A DNA stretch of 64,000 bases from Fabrea salina (Eukaryota; Ciliophora; Heterotrichea; Heterotrichida; Fabreidae): NCBI GenBank assembly GCA_022984795.1, contig JALIHJ010000018.1, positions 186,001 through 250,000 of the forward strand, read 5' to 3'. Within the stretch, counting starts at the first letter, position 1. The number at the start of each line of letters is the position of its first letter. The notes beneath the pieces were generated by a model, which saw only the letters and a program-made list of their open reading frames with translations, was not told the origin of the DNA and made no database searches. Positions 57,831 through 64,000 of this stretch are shown one piece after another. The position numbers and the translations under genes were made by a program.

Positions 57831-59198
57831 TTACAGTCTTTGGTAAGACTGAGTGGGTTGGAGGTGAATGTAGGAAACTGGGTTTTCTCCTCTTCTGTTG
57901 CAGTACTTGTTTATGAGTTTCGTAGCCAGCACACCCAGCAAAGAAATAAACACCACCCCTCCTATAATGATTATAATCGCATTTCCGTTGTTGAAGTTGT
58001 TGTTTCCTGTAGTGTCTTTGTTAATTGAACCCACAAAGCCTATTTGGCTGTTTTCCATGTCGAAAATGGTGTAATAAGCCCTTATAAAGACGTCCCCCAA
58101 GATCCATATGCTTTGCTCCCCTAAACTTCCCAGAAGCAACTGGCACTGAGACCCTTGCTTAAGCATGTACTGTCTAGGTGTAAGTGAAAAGGAGTAGTTC
58201 TCAAGTGTAAAATTCAGTAAAGGAAAGTCATCTATGGAAGTAAAGAATCCACAGCTGCAAATCAAGAACCCTGAAGAAGTCTGACACTCAAAGTCCTTGT
58301 CTATTTGACTGTAGATTTCCTTTACTTCATAAGAGGGTCCCAACAACAAACTTGTTCCAGTGTCTATAATTGCTATAGTGGAGGCTTTAACTACTTCTTT
58401 CTGTCCAATTTGAATCTTGGACAGCCTCACTGACCAGTACCCTGTAGTTTCAAAAGCAGTTACGTACCTAGTGCTTTCGTTTTTACCGTAAGTTTCTGTG
58501 TCAGAGCCGCCAATGATCACCATAGAGGAAGGATTGGTGTGGTCCTTGTCTCCAAAGCCATTGTCGCTTAAAAACACAGAAAACACAGCTTGGTCTATAA
58601 TTCCTTGTCTCTTCAAGTTCTCCACCAAAGGAAGTTTTCCTTCGCTAAGTTGCTTGAAGCCCAGTCCTAGGATTCCATCAGCTTTCATGTTTTCAAAGTC
58701 CCTGTCTTTCTGTATGAGTACAAAATACTGGTTTTCAGCAAACACAGTTGGGTTGTCTCCAAGTCCAGCACGTTCCAAAGATATCACTCCTTCAGCAAAA
58801 CCTGTTCCGTACTGGAGGCTTTTGTAAAGGTCCAGTGGAACGTAACTAGAAGAGTCTTGCAAAGAAAAAGAGTTCTTAGTGTCATGGCACTTTTCGCAGT
58901 CTTCTGAAGTAACCCAAAGCCACTAAGTAAACTTTACCGAGCTTCCTGTGTCAAAAATGACTTTAAATTCTTGAGGAGGAGTCCCTAAGTACACTTTTCC
59001 TCTGTATTGCATCTACTTAGAGTTTACGTTCTGGATGTTATCTAGCTTAGAAGAAGCATTTCCCAGTGTAAACAAGAAGTCTTGGGAAAGGGGCTTTAGG
59101 TCTGAAAGTTCAGGGAGCCTAAACCCTGACTCTTCAACTGGGACGTATATTTTACCGAGGGAGACTGAGGCCAAAAAGAGTATTATTTCTCCTATCAT
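57831..59198 (-). CDS. Membrane-anchored aspartic protease, two introns
   Basis: Exons 59198-59028, 59012-58938 and 58922-57831 encode 445 aa. A signal peptide (MIGEIILFLASVSLG) precedes a short propeptide. Both catalytic aspartates are present: DTGSS at ~78, completed by intron 2 removal as DTGSSWLWV, and DTGTS at ~269. The flap-type YGTGFAEG lies between. A C-terminal membrane helix (IIIIIGGVVFISLLGVLATK) anchors it, as in yapsin- or BACE-type pepsins. It probably acts in lysosomal or secretory compartments. Each intron contains an in-frame stop and is exactly 15 nt. Confidence 0.94.
58923..58937 (-). other. 15-nt intron 2 of aspartic protease gene
   Basis: GTAAAGTTTACTTAG is phase 0. Removal completes the catalytic motif DTGSS-WLWV. 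Confidence 0.94.
59013..59027 (-). other. 15-nt intron 1 of aspartic protease gene
   Basis: GTAAACTCTAAGTAG is phase 0. Removal joins the propeptide to QYRGKVYLGTPPQEF, the usual mature N-terminus. Confidence 0.93.
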
Positions 59199-59209
59199 AT
59201 TTATAAAGG

Positions 59210-60406
59210 CTACTTCCTTCTTCTGCCTCTACGTCCTCTGCGTGCTCTCGGAGGACGCACTGGAGGAGGGTTCACTGGAGGTTGTTTTCTCCAGCGAGGC
59301 ACACAGTTGTGGGCAGCGTGGTCGTGGTTAAGCTTTATTCCACATTCATAACAAAAGTAAGTCCTACTTTGGCAGGTGCTGCTGGAGCAAACCATAAACT
59401 GGCAACCAGACACTCTTTCTACAGCACTGCCGCACTCAGGACATTTAAGCAGTCCTTCAGCTTCTAAAAGTTCTTCAAACTTGTTTTCAGCTTCTGAGTT
59501 TTCTCTTTTCCACTGACGGTACTCTTCACAAGTAGACCCAGGGTGGGCGTCTTCCTTGCACATAGGGCAGCAGTTTTTACTGCACTGGGGACACTCGAAG
59601 TCAGTAGTTCCTTTTTCAACTATGCAAAAAAACTCGCAGTCAGCACCAGGGCACTGGAACAGTATGTCGTTAGAATCAGCGCCTGTGAGTTGGAAGCCTC
59701 TGAGTTTGAACTTTTCGTACTTTTGGAACAACTCAGGAGAAACCACCTCTTCGATTTCGTATACAGTGAGTGGTTGGGGGCAACTAGGACACCTGAGTTT
59801 TTCTTCACTTACTTGTGCAGACTCGATTAAGAGTTCCACGTGCATCCTTATGCACGTTTCGCAGAACCTGTGGTCGCACTCTAAAGTTATGCCTTCTTCT
59901 ATTTTAAGTTCAGTGAAACAGATTAAGCAAGTGAATCTAGCTCTGAGTTTTTCTTTTTCTTCATCGTTGAGGAGCTGCTTTAATGCTCGTTCGTAAGCAT
60001 CTGACTGGTACAACTCTAGTTTGCCCCCAAAAGCCTGGCTAATTAATTCTTGGCTAATTTGGGAGTCGCACAAAGGACACTTAACTTTTTCAAGGTCTAT
60101 CAAGTTATCTGAGGTTTTGTAAAGAGCCCACCTTCTGAGGCAAATGTGTCCGCATATTAAGTGGTTGCCCTTGTTACAGTCAAGCTGTATAACTCTGTGG
60201 AGGTCTCTTTGGAATATCAGTGAGTCACACACTAGGCATGCCTTAGCAGAAGAGTTCACTTTAATTTGCAAAAACTTGTTGTCGTGCTTCAGCAGTTCTG
60301 AGACGCAAGAAAGCAATTCTGGCAGCTTATCTGAGTTCACTGTTGAGGCTCTTTTGTTGATTAAGTCTTGTAAAAACTCCACACACTGAATTAAAGCTGG
60401 CTGCAT
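59210..60406 (-). CDS. RBR-type E3 ubiquitin ligase with extra N-terminal zinc finger
   Basis: In the 398-aa protein an extra RING-like Cys/His cluster lies at ~53-115 (CLVCDSLIF...CPLC). RING1 follows at ~158-210 (CLICFTEL...CDHRFCETC), then an IBR at ~245-300 (CPGADCEFFC...CPQCSKNCCPMC). RING2 is at ~320-372 (LLKCPECGSAVERVSGCQFM). The Cys in VSGC matches the catalytic cysteine of HHARI/parkin-type enzymes. The C-terminal tail is Pro/Arg-rich (PPVRPPRARRGRRGRRRK). It would transfer ubiquitin via a thioester. It lies directly downstream of a second, related gene. Confidence 0.9.
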   Translation of the reverse strand: MQPALIQCVEFLQDLINKRASTVNSDKLPELLSCVSELLKHDNKFLQIKVNSSAKACLVCDSLIFQRDLHRVIQLDCNKGNHLICGHICLRRWALYKTSDNLIDLEKVKCPLCDSQISQELISQAFGGKLELYQSDAYERALKQLLNDEEKEKLRARFTCLICFTELKIEEGITLECDHRFCETCIRMHVELLIESAQVSEEKLRCPSCPQPLTVYEIEEVVSPELFQKYEKFKLRGFQLTGADSNDILFQCPGADCEFFCIVEKGTTDFECPQCSKNCCPMCKEDAHPGSTCEEYRQWKRENSEAENKFEELLEAEGLLKCPECGSAVERVSGCQFMVCSSSTCQSRTYFCYECGIKLNHDHAAHNCVPRWRKQPPVNPPPVRPPRARRGRRGRRRK

Positions 60407-60420
60407 TCTGATCTTATCTA

Positions 60421-61302
60421 TTATTTATTAAGCCCCAAACAGCCTTCTCCAAAAGGACCGTACTTGCCGAAGTGGGAAAAGTGCTGATCCCGACTAAGTT
60501 TCTCTCCACATAAGTAACAAAAACAAGTACGGCCATTGCACTTGTACCAAGTGCACAGTAGAAAGTTGCACCCTGACTTTTTTTGGATTCCTTCTTTACA
60601 CTCAGGGCACTTAACTACTCCTTCGATTCTAATAGACTTGTTGAAATCTTCACAAGTCCCTTCGTGGTAAATGTTGCACTTCACGCAGTAAAAGTAAGTG
60701 CATCCAGGACACCTGATCTTAGTTTGGTTCAAAGGAACTGAAACAAAAAAGCAGCAGTTGGGACACCTTTTAACTACTTCGTCAGAAAACTCTATCGTTT
60801 GCAGGTAAAACACGTTAAACCGGTCCTGGAACTCTTCAGACACATTGTCAATGACCTCTTGGTACTTAAGAGGTTCTTCGCAGCTAGGACACTTTAAAAA
60901 ACTTCCAGTGACTTTTCCGTCTTTAATCTGCAGCTTAATGAGTTCTGACAAGCAAAGCTTGCAAAAACTGTCGCCACAGGACAACCTGTACCCCTCTTCT
61001 GGGTGTGTGTTTCCAATATGGATGGCGCAAAAAAACTGTTGGCTGGGCTTTTTCTGAGGAAAGGCTAAGTATTCGCTTTGCAAAACGTAAGTTACTGTTT
61101 TGGGCTTAATTAGAGTTCTGCAGTAAGGACAAGGAATCTGGTCTAAGCACAGCTTGTCGTTTTGTATACAGTCAATAAAGTAACTTTGCAAGCACTTAGT
61201 GCACCCTCCATGGTCGTTTGTGCAGCCCAGTGCAGTTCTGCAGTCAGCTTTGCAAAAGAAGCACTTGTAATGCTTCTTGAATGGTTCTAGTACGTTCCCC
61301 AT
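60421..61302 (-). CDS. RBR-like E3, second tandem copy
   Basis: In the 293-aa protein, N-terminal zinc-binding pairs (CFFCKADC...CPYC, ~14-65) are followed by RING1 (~92-145, RLSCGDSFCKLCLSELI), an IBR (~175-215, CPNCCFFVSVPL...CPGC) and RING2 (~235-270). RING2 carries CPECKEGIQKKSGCNFLLC, so the presumed catalytic Cys after SG is kept. Domain order matches the gene 14 bases downstream, but it lacks that gene's long linker and Arg-rich tail. The pair looks like an old tandem duplication. Confidence 0.87.
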   Translation of the reverse strand: MGNVLEPFKKHYKCFFCKADCRTALGCTNDHGGCTKCLQSYFIDCIQNDKLCLDQIPCPYCRTLIKPKTVTYVLQSEYLAFPQKKPSQQFFCAIHIGNTHPEEGYRLSCGDSFCKLCLSELIKLQIKDGKVTGSFLKCPSCEEPLKYQEVIDNVSEEFQDRFNVFYLQTIEFSDEVVKRCPNCCFFVSVPLNQTKIRCPGCTYFYCVKCNIYHEGTCEDFNKSIRIEGVVKCPECKEGIQKKSGCNFLLCTWYKCNGRTCFCYLCGEKLSRDQHFSHFGKYGPFGEGCLGLNK

Positions 61303-61316
61303 ATTGTCTCAGTTTA

Positions 61317-62069
61317 TTATCTTAAAAATACTTGCAAAGATGAAACACCCCAACTCTTCTCACAAGGCTGCTCTTCAAGCGTAGACCCAAAAACCACCAA
61401 AAGCTTGCTTGTATCGTGCTTTATTTTAACGTCAAAGCTCTGTCCAAAGAGTCCTTCCACTACTTCTTCTTTCCCACACAAGTTTTCAGCTTCCACAACG
61501 TTGTTGGTGTCATAAGTCTTAGTCCATACGTGAAAGTTCTCTTCAGTTGTTCCTAACTTAATGTAGGCTGTTTCTCCCCTCCACTCGTCAATGAAGTGCA
61601 AGTTCCCTACAAGTCTCACTTCCGTGTGTTGGGGCAGTTCTGTAAACTCCTTCCAAGTTTCTCCAGCAGAGAACTGGCAGTACCCCCCTAGCATGCTTAC
61701 TCCACTGCACTCAGTAATAGTTTTGTTGCTCCAACCCTCCGCTTGGGCTCCTTCAAAGGTATCTTGGTGTACAAGTGCCCACTGGTCTACGCCGTTCATT
61801 GTTCCTTTTCCTTCAAACTTAAGGCTGGCTTCTGTCAAAACACTTGCTCCAAAGTGAGTCCGCATGTTCGAGTCAAAGTAAAAAGGAAAAGTTTCTTTGC
61901 ATTCAAGTCCAAACCTAACTGTGTCGTTGAAGACCCCTAGTCTGCAGTTCTGGTCTCCATTCGCAAACTTGATTCCAGGGTGCCCACTCAGCACTAGTTC
62001 CGAAGGCCCTCCCAAAAAAGATGTGTACTCCTCGGCTGACCCTAAAGCTATTAGCACTATTAAAAACAT
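61317..62069 (-). CDS. Secreted protein of unknown family, 250 aa
   Basis: A signal peptide (MFLIVLIALGSAEE) is followed by a beta-rich domain with conserved-looking blocks (GDQNCRLGVFNDTV, YCQFSAGETWKEFTELPQHT, LHFIDEWRGETAYIKLG) and spaced cysteines. I recall similar ectodomains at the start of ciliate membrane proteins but cannot name the family. There is no membrane helix, so it is probably secreted or lumenal. Two or three N-glycosylation sites are present. The start follows GTTTAA. Confidence 0.75.
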   Translation of the reverse strand: MFLIVLIALGSAEEYTSFLGGPSELVLSGHPGIKFANGDQNCRLGVFNDTVRFGLECKETFPFYFDSNMRTHFGASVLTEASLKFEGKGTMNGVDQWALVHQDTFEGAQAEGWSNKTITECSGVSMLGGYCQFSAGETWKEFTELPQHTEVRLVGNLHFIDEWRGETAYIKLGTTEENFHVWTKTYDTNNVVEAENLCGKEEVVEGLFGQSFDVKIKHDTSKLLVVFGSTLEEQPCEKSWGVSSLQVFLR

Positions 62070-62092
62070 TTAAACGGATAAATTATATACAA

Positions 62093-62701
62093 TTAATATA
62101 TATTGTTGAACATTCCTTTGAGCTCCATAGCTATGTTCCTTTCGAACTTTTCCTTCTTCGAGTCAGACAAGTAGCCAGAAGGATCAATCTCTACAATGTA
62201 AGATACTCTGCAACTATTGTCTCCTAGCGGAGTGACTTTGTACCCGTTCAGCAGCAACTGAGCTCTGATGTGGCCTTCTTTGGGCTGGATGTCAGTAGTG
62301 TCAAGGCTCTTCCCGATCACATAAAACTTCCCGCCCTCTTCGAATCCCTTCTCCACAAAAATTATTTCTCTAATAGGAGCTCTGGGCTTCGGCTGGATCT
62401 CAGCGTAAACTAACTTGATGTCAGAAAGTTCTTCTTTGATTTCAAGGTCAGTCAGTCTGTGGCCCCAACGAGAGGGACTGTGTGGGTTCAGTCTTAGGAA
62501 GTTAAACACTGTCCTTGCGCTTTTGTCGATTTCTGCTGTGGTCTTGAACGTAGCAAACCCAGTGGACCCACGCATTTTAAAAACCTTTTCGCCACCCGAT
62601 GTCTTGTAGTGCTCCCAACTGGGGTCGTTAAGCCTGTGTCTAAACTGCTCCAAACCCATTTCTAGTAATTCTTCTGCACTTTCTTTCCAGCTACTTTCCA
62701 T
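62093..62701 (-). CDS. START-domain lipid-transfer-like protein
   Basis: The 202-aa protein is one START domain: an N-terminal helix (ELLEMGLEQFRHRLNDPSW), then KVFKMRGSTGFATFKTTAEID, VYAEIQPKPRAPIREIIFVE, and a C-terminal helix (FERNIAMELKGMFNNIY). START domains bind a single lipid or sterol in a hydrophobic tunnel. The layout resembles PCTP/STARD2-like single-domain proteins, but the ligand is unknown. It is divergent from a small membrane-protein gene, with 45 bases between starts. Confidence 0.88.
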   Translation of the reverse strand: MESSWKESAEELLEMGLEQFRHRLNDPSWEHYKTSGGEKVFKMRGSTGFATFKTTAEIDKSARTVFNFLRLNPHSPSRWGHRLTDLEIKEELSDIKLVYAEIQPKPRAPIREIIFVEKGFEEGGKFYVIGKSLDTTDIQPKEGHIRAQLLLNGYKVTPLGDNSCRVSYIVEIDPSGYLSDSKKEKFERNIAMELKGMFNNIY

Positions 62702-62746
62702 TTATCTTTTGACTTCCCATTTTCTACTTACTTTTGTACACAAATA
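62702..62746. promoter_or_regulatory. 45-base divergent region, START / small membrane protein
   Basis: AAGATAA abuts the minus start and CAAATA abuts the plus start. Nothing else is recognised. Confidence 0.35.
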
Positions 62747-63190
62747 ATGGACAACTTGCCACTGAAGTTTTTTTATCGACACTACACAGAATGCTTTTGC
62801 CACGTGAAAAAACTAGTGGTTCGCTTGCATGACACAAAAATTTCCCCAGTAGACGCGCAGGTCCTTAAGTACGTAGACTCTTCTATGCGGGAAAACTCTT
62901 ACACAGGAGGCGTACTTTCTGGATTCCTTACTAGCTGTGTAGCAGGGATCATAGTGTCAGCAAACACCAAAAGGGACTTTAACAGAATATTTTTCTTTGC
63001 AAGAGCAGGTATAGCAATAGCCATGGTGCTCAACATTAACAAGTGTTTCAACTGGGGAAGTCACTTTGGAATACTGTTTGGACTCCCAAGAATTTACCAA
63101 GTACTTCTAGAAGGAGCCCCTGAAACTAGTTTTGTACACCAAGAAACCAAAGAATTTTTACTCGAAATACTTAAAGAAGAGTCTAAATAA
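62747..63190 (+). CDS. Small membrane protein, 147 aa, unknown
   Basis: It has two hydrophobic segments (YTGGVLSGFLTSCVAGIIVS and FFFARAGIAIAMVLNINKCF), each Gly/Ala-rich, flanked by basic and acidic tails. No family is recognised. Two short packed helices and small size suggest an organelle inner-membrane subunit, but this is inference. It converges on FAM136A with only 5 bases between stops. Confidence 0.72.
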   Translation: MDNLPLKFFYRHYTECFCHVKKLVVRLHDTKISPVDAQVLKYVDSSMRENSYTGGVLSGFLTSCVAGIIVSANTKRDFNRIFFFARAGIAIAMVLNINKCFNWGSHFGILFGLPRIYQVLLEGAPETSFVHQETKEFLLEILKEESK

Positions 63191-63195
63191 AAGAA

Positions 63196-63585
63196 TTAAA
63201 GATATGTCTTAAAAATCTGTCTAGATTCTTCCTTCATGTCCTCAATCATAGAACTACACTGATCAGCGCAACCAGTAATACACTGCTTCATTGAATCAGA
63301 GAAGTTCTGATCGTTTGCTTGGCTGCAGCTTTGTATGCAAGTTTGCAAGGTGTTTTGGAGGTACCCTATACGTTGGCGAAGCTGGTTTTGGCACTGCTCC
63401 ATAGGGCCATAGCACCTATCAGCGCATCTTTCAGCGTCGTTAAGGGGTCCAGGTGCGTTGAAGCAATCTACTGCACAACTTAAACACTTTACTTGGAGTT
63501 GTTTTTGCTCTTGTTCAAATGTGCTAAATGCTTCTTCAGTTTGTTTCCTAAGGTTTTCGCTGATTTCTTGCAAAAAGGAATCCAT
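63196..63585 (-). CDS. FAM136A: FAM136A/DUF842 mitochondrial protein
   Basis: The 129-aa helical protein has four spaced Cys-x(3)-Cys-type pairs (CLSCAVDCF, CADRCYGPMEQC, CIQSCSQ, CITGCADQC), the DUF842 layout. FAM136A is a conserved mitochondrial, probably intermembrane-space, twin-cysteine protein linked to folding. Length agrees with the family (~138 aa). The start follows CTTAATAA. Confidence 0.9.
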   Translation of the reverse strand: MDSFLQEISENLRKQTEEAFSTFEQEQKQLQVKCLSCAVDCFNAPGPLNDAERCADRCYGPMEQCQNQLRQRIGYLQNTLQTCIQSCSQANDQNFSDSMKQCITGCADQCSSMIEDMKEESRQIFKTYL

Positions 63586-63609
63586 TTATTAAGGAATGCT
63601 AACCGTGGC

Positions 63610-64000
63610 CTAAACATAAAATAGCTTTACTCTAGTTTTATGGATTGACTCTTCTCCGTCAAAGAAGTAAGTCTCAATAAACACGTTTCCTGACAAGTAC
63701 TCTGCAGGAATCATTTCGTCGGGAGCAGCTGCATCGATAACTTGCTCCCAAGTATTTGTGCTTCCTGGAATTACAAACCCAAAATCAAAGTGCCACTCTT
63801 CAATCGTCTCTCCGTGCAAAACTACTTTTTGCAATAGTCGGAAGTTCTCTATCTTTTCCTTTGAGGAAAAGTTTATTTCCCTTGAGACAGCCCTACATTG
63901 CAGTATGGACTTGGGCACATGAGCTTCTACTTCAGAGTTCAAGTCCCACTCTTGGTTGTGTTCCCAAATTACTTTTCCTGACTCTGCGTCCTTCATCTTA
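63610..64000 (-). CDS. PDE6D: PDE6-delta (PDE6D) prenyl-binding protein, 5' end outside window
   Basis: At least 129 codons are visible, open to the right edge. The phrases VPKSILQCRAVSREINFSS, EEWHFDFGFVIPGSTNTWEQ, MIPAEYLSGNVFIETYFFDG and a terminal RVKLFYV match PDE6D closely. About 18-20 N-terminal residues are missing, so the true start lies beyond base 64000. It solubilises farnesylated and geranylgeranylated proteins and is emptied by ARL3-GTP. It is the third part of the ARL3 cargo system in this window. Confidence 0.96.
   Translation of the reverse strand, partial: KMKDAESGKVIWEHNQEWDLNSEVEAHVPKSILQCRAVSREINFSSKEKIENFRLLQKVVLHGETIEEWHFDFGFVIPGSTNTWEQVIDAAAPDEMIPAEYLSGNVFIETYFFDGEESIHKTRVKLFYV

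Noticed and set aside
59556-59996. Open frame of 146 codons opposite the RBR gene
   Set aside because: It is antisense to Cys-rich coding sequence, with no start context.

Overview
The window looks like macronuclear DNA of a heterotrich ciliate, close to Stentor. Four observations support this. Genes are packed almost without gaps. All firm introns but one are exactly 15 nt, with the pattern GTAANNNNTANNNAG. The code reads as standard: Trp is always TGG, TAA is the main stop, TAG is occasional and TGA is used once. Many proteins are typical of ciliates (TTLL, ARL3, UNC119, PDE6-delta, centrin-like and Sfi1-like proteins, large cysteine-rich membrane proteins). No mobile element, CRISPR array or viral relic was seen, and no gene-free stretch exceeds 300 bases. 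The species is not certain; the base composition seems less AT-rich than I would expect for Stentor coeruleus.

Layout. 1-6.4 kb: end of a PROPPIN gene, an ArfGAP, CIAO1, a tubulin ligase (TTLL), an EF-hand protein, TAF9, a DYRK kinase and a PLAC8 protein. 6.4-11.9 kb: a giant Pmp-like beta-helix receptor with a membrane C-terminus, then a small DUF1295-like protein. 11.9-21.1 kb: a minus-strand run of ATP synthase beta (with a one-base disruption), CHMP2, CTP synthase, HSF, a membrane-anchored cyclic-nucleotide phosphodiesterase, an intron-rich SR protein and a phosphopentomutase/PGM2. 21.1-28.9 kb: two small structural proteins, NF-YA, an Sfi1-like protein, V-ATPase B, an acidic secreted protein, a small membrane protein and ARL3. 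29-37.3 kb: GCN1, PEX3 and an unknown. 37.3-41.3 kb: GAS2-like, CCCH, coiled-coil and SANT proteins and MoaC. 41.3-46.6 kb: malate dehydrogenase, CLU and RRP4. 46.6-54.6 kb: UNC119, a glutamine-amidotransferase-like protein, a ubiquitin E2, an ankyrin-SAM protein with a CaaX end, a HEAT protein and an FxP-repeat protein. 54.6-64 kb: an acylated glutaredoxin, tRNA-Leu(CAA), a Na+/H+ exchanger, a Popeye protein, an aspartic protease, two RBR proteins in tandem, a secreted protein, a START protein, a small membrane protein, FAM136A and the start-truncated PDE6-delta gene.

Most genes are unrelated housekeeping genes, but some themes recur. ARL3 and both of its lipid-cargo carriers (UNC119 for myristoylated and PDE6-delta for prenylated proteins) lie in one window with two plausible lipidated clients. 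Several genes point to cortex and cilia (TTLL, Sfi1-like, EF-hand, GAS2-like). The most striking signals concern architecture. There are 15-nt introns, some of which would keep the reading frame if retained. Same-strand genes are separated by 0, 2 or 3 bases, divergent starts are as close as 18 bases, and an A/T element abuts nearly every start codon.
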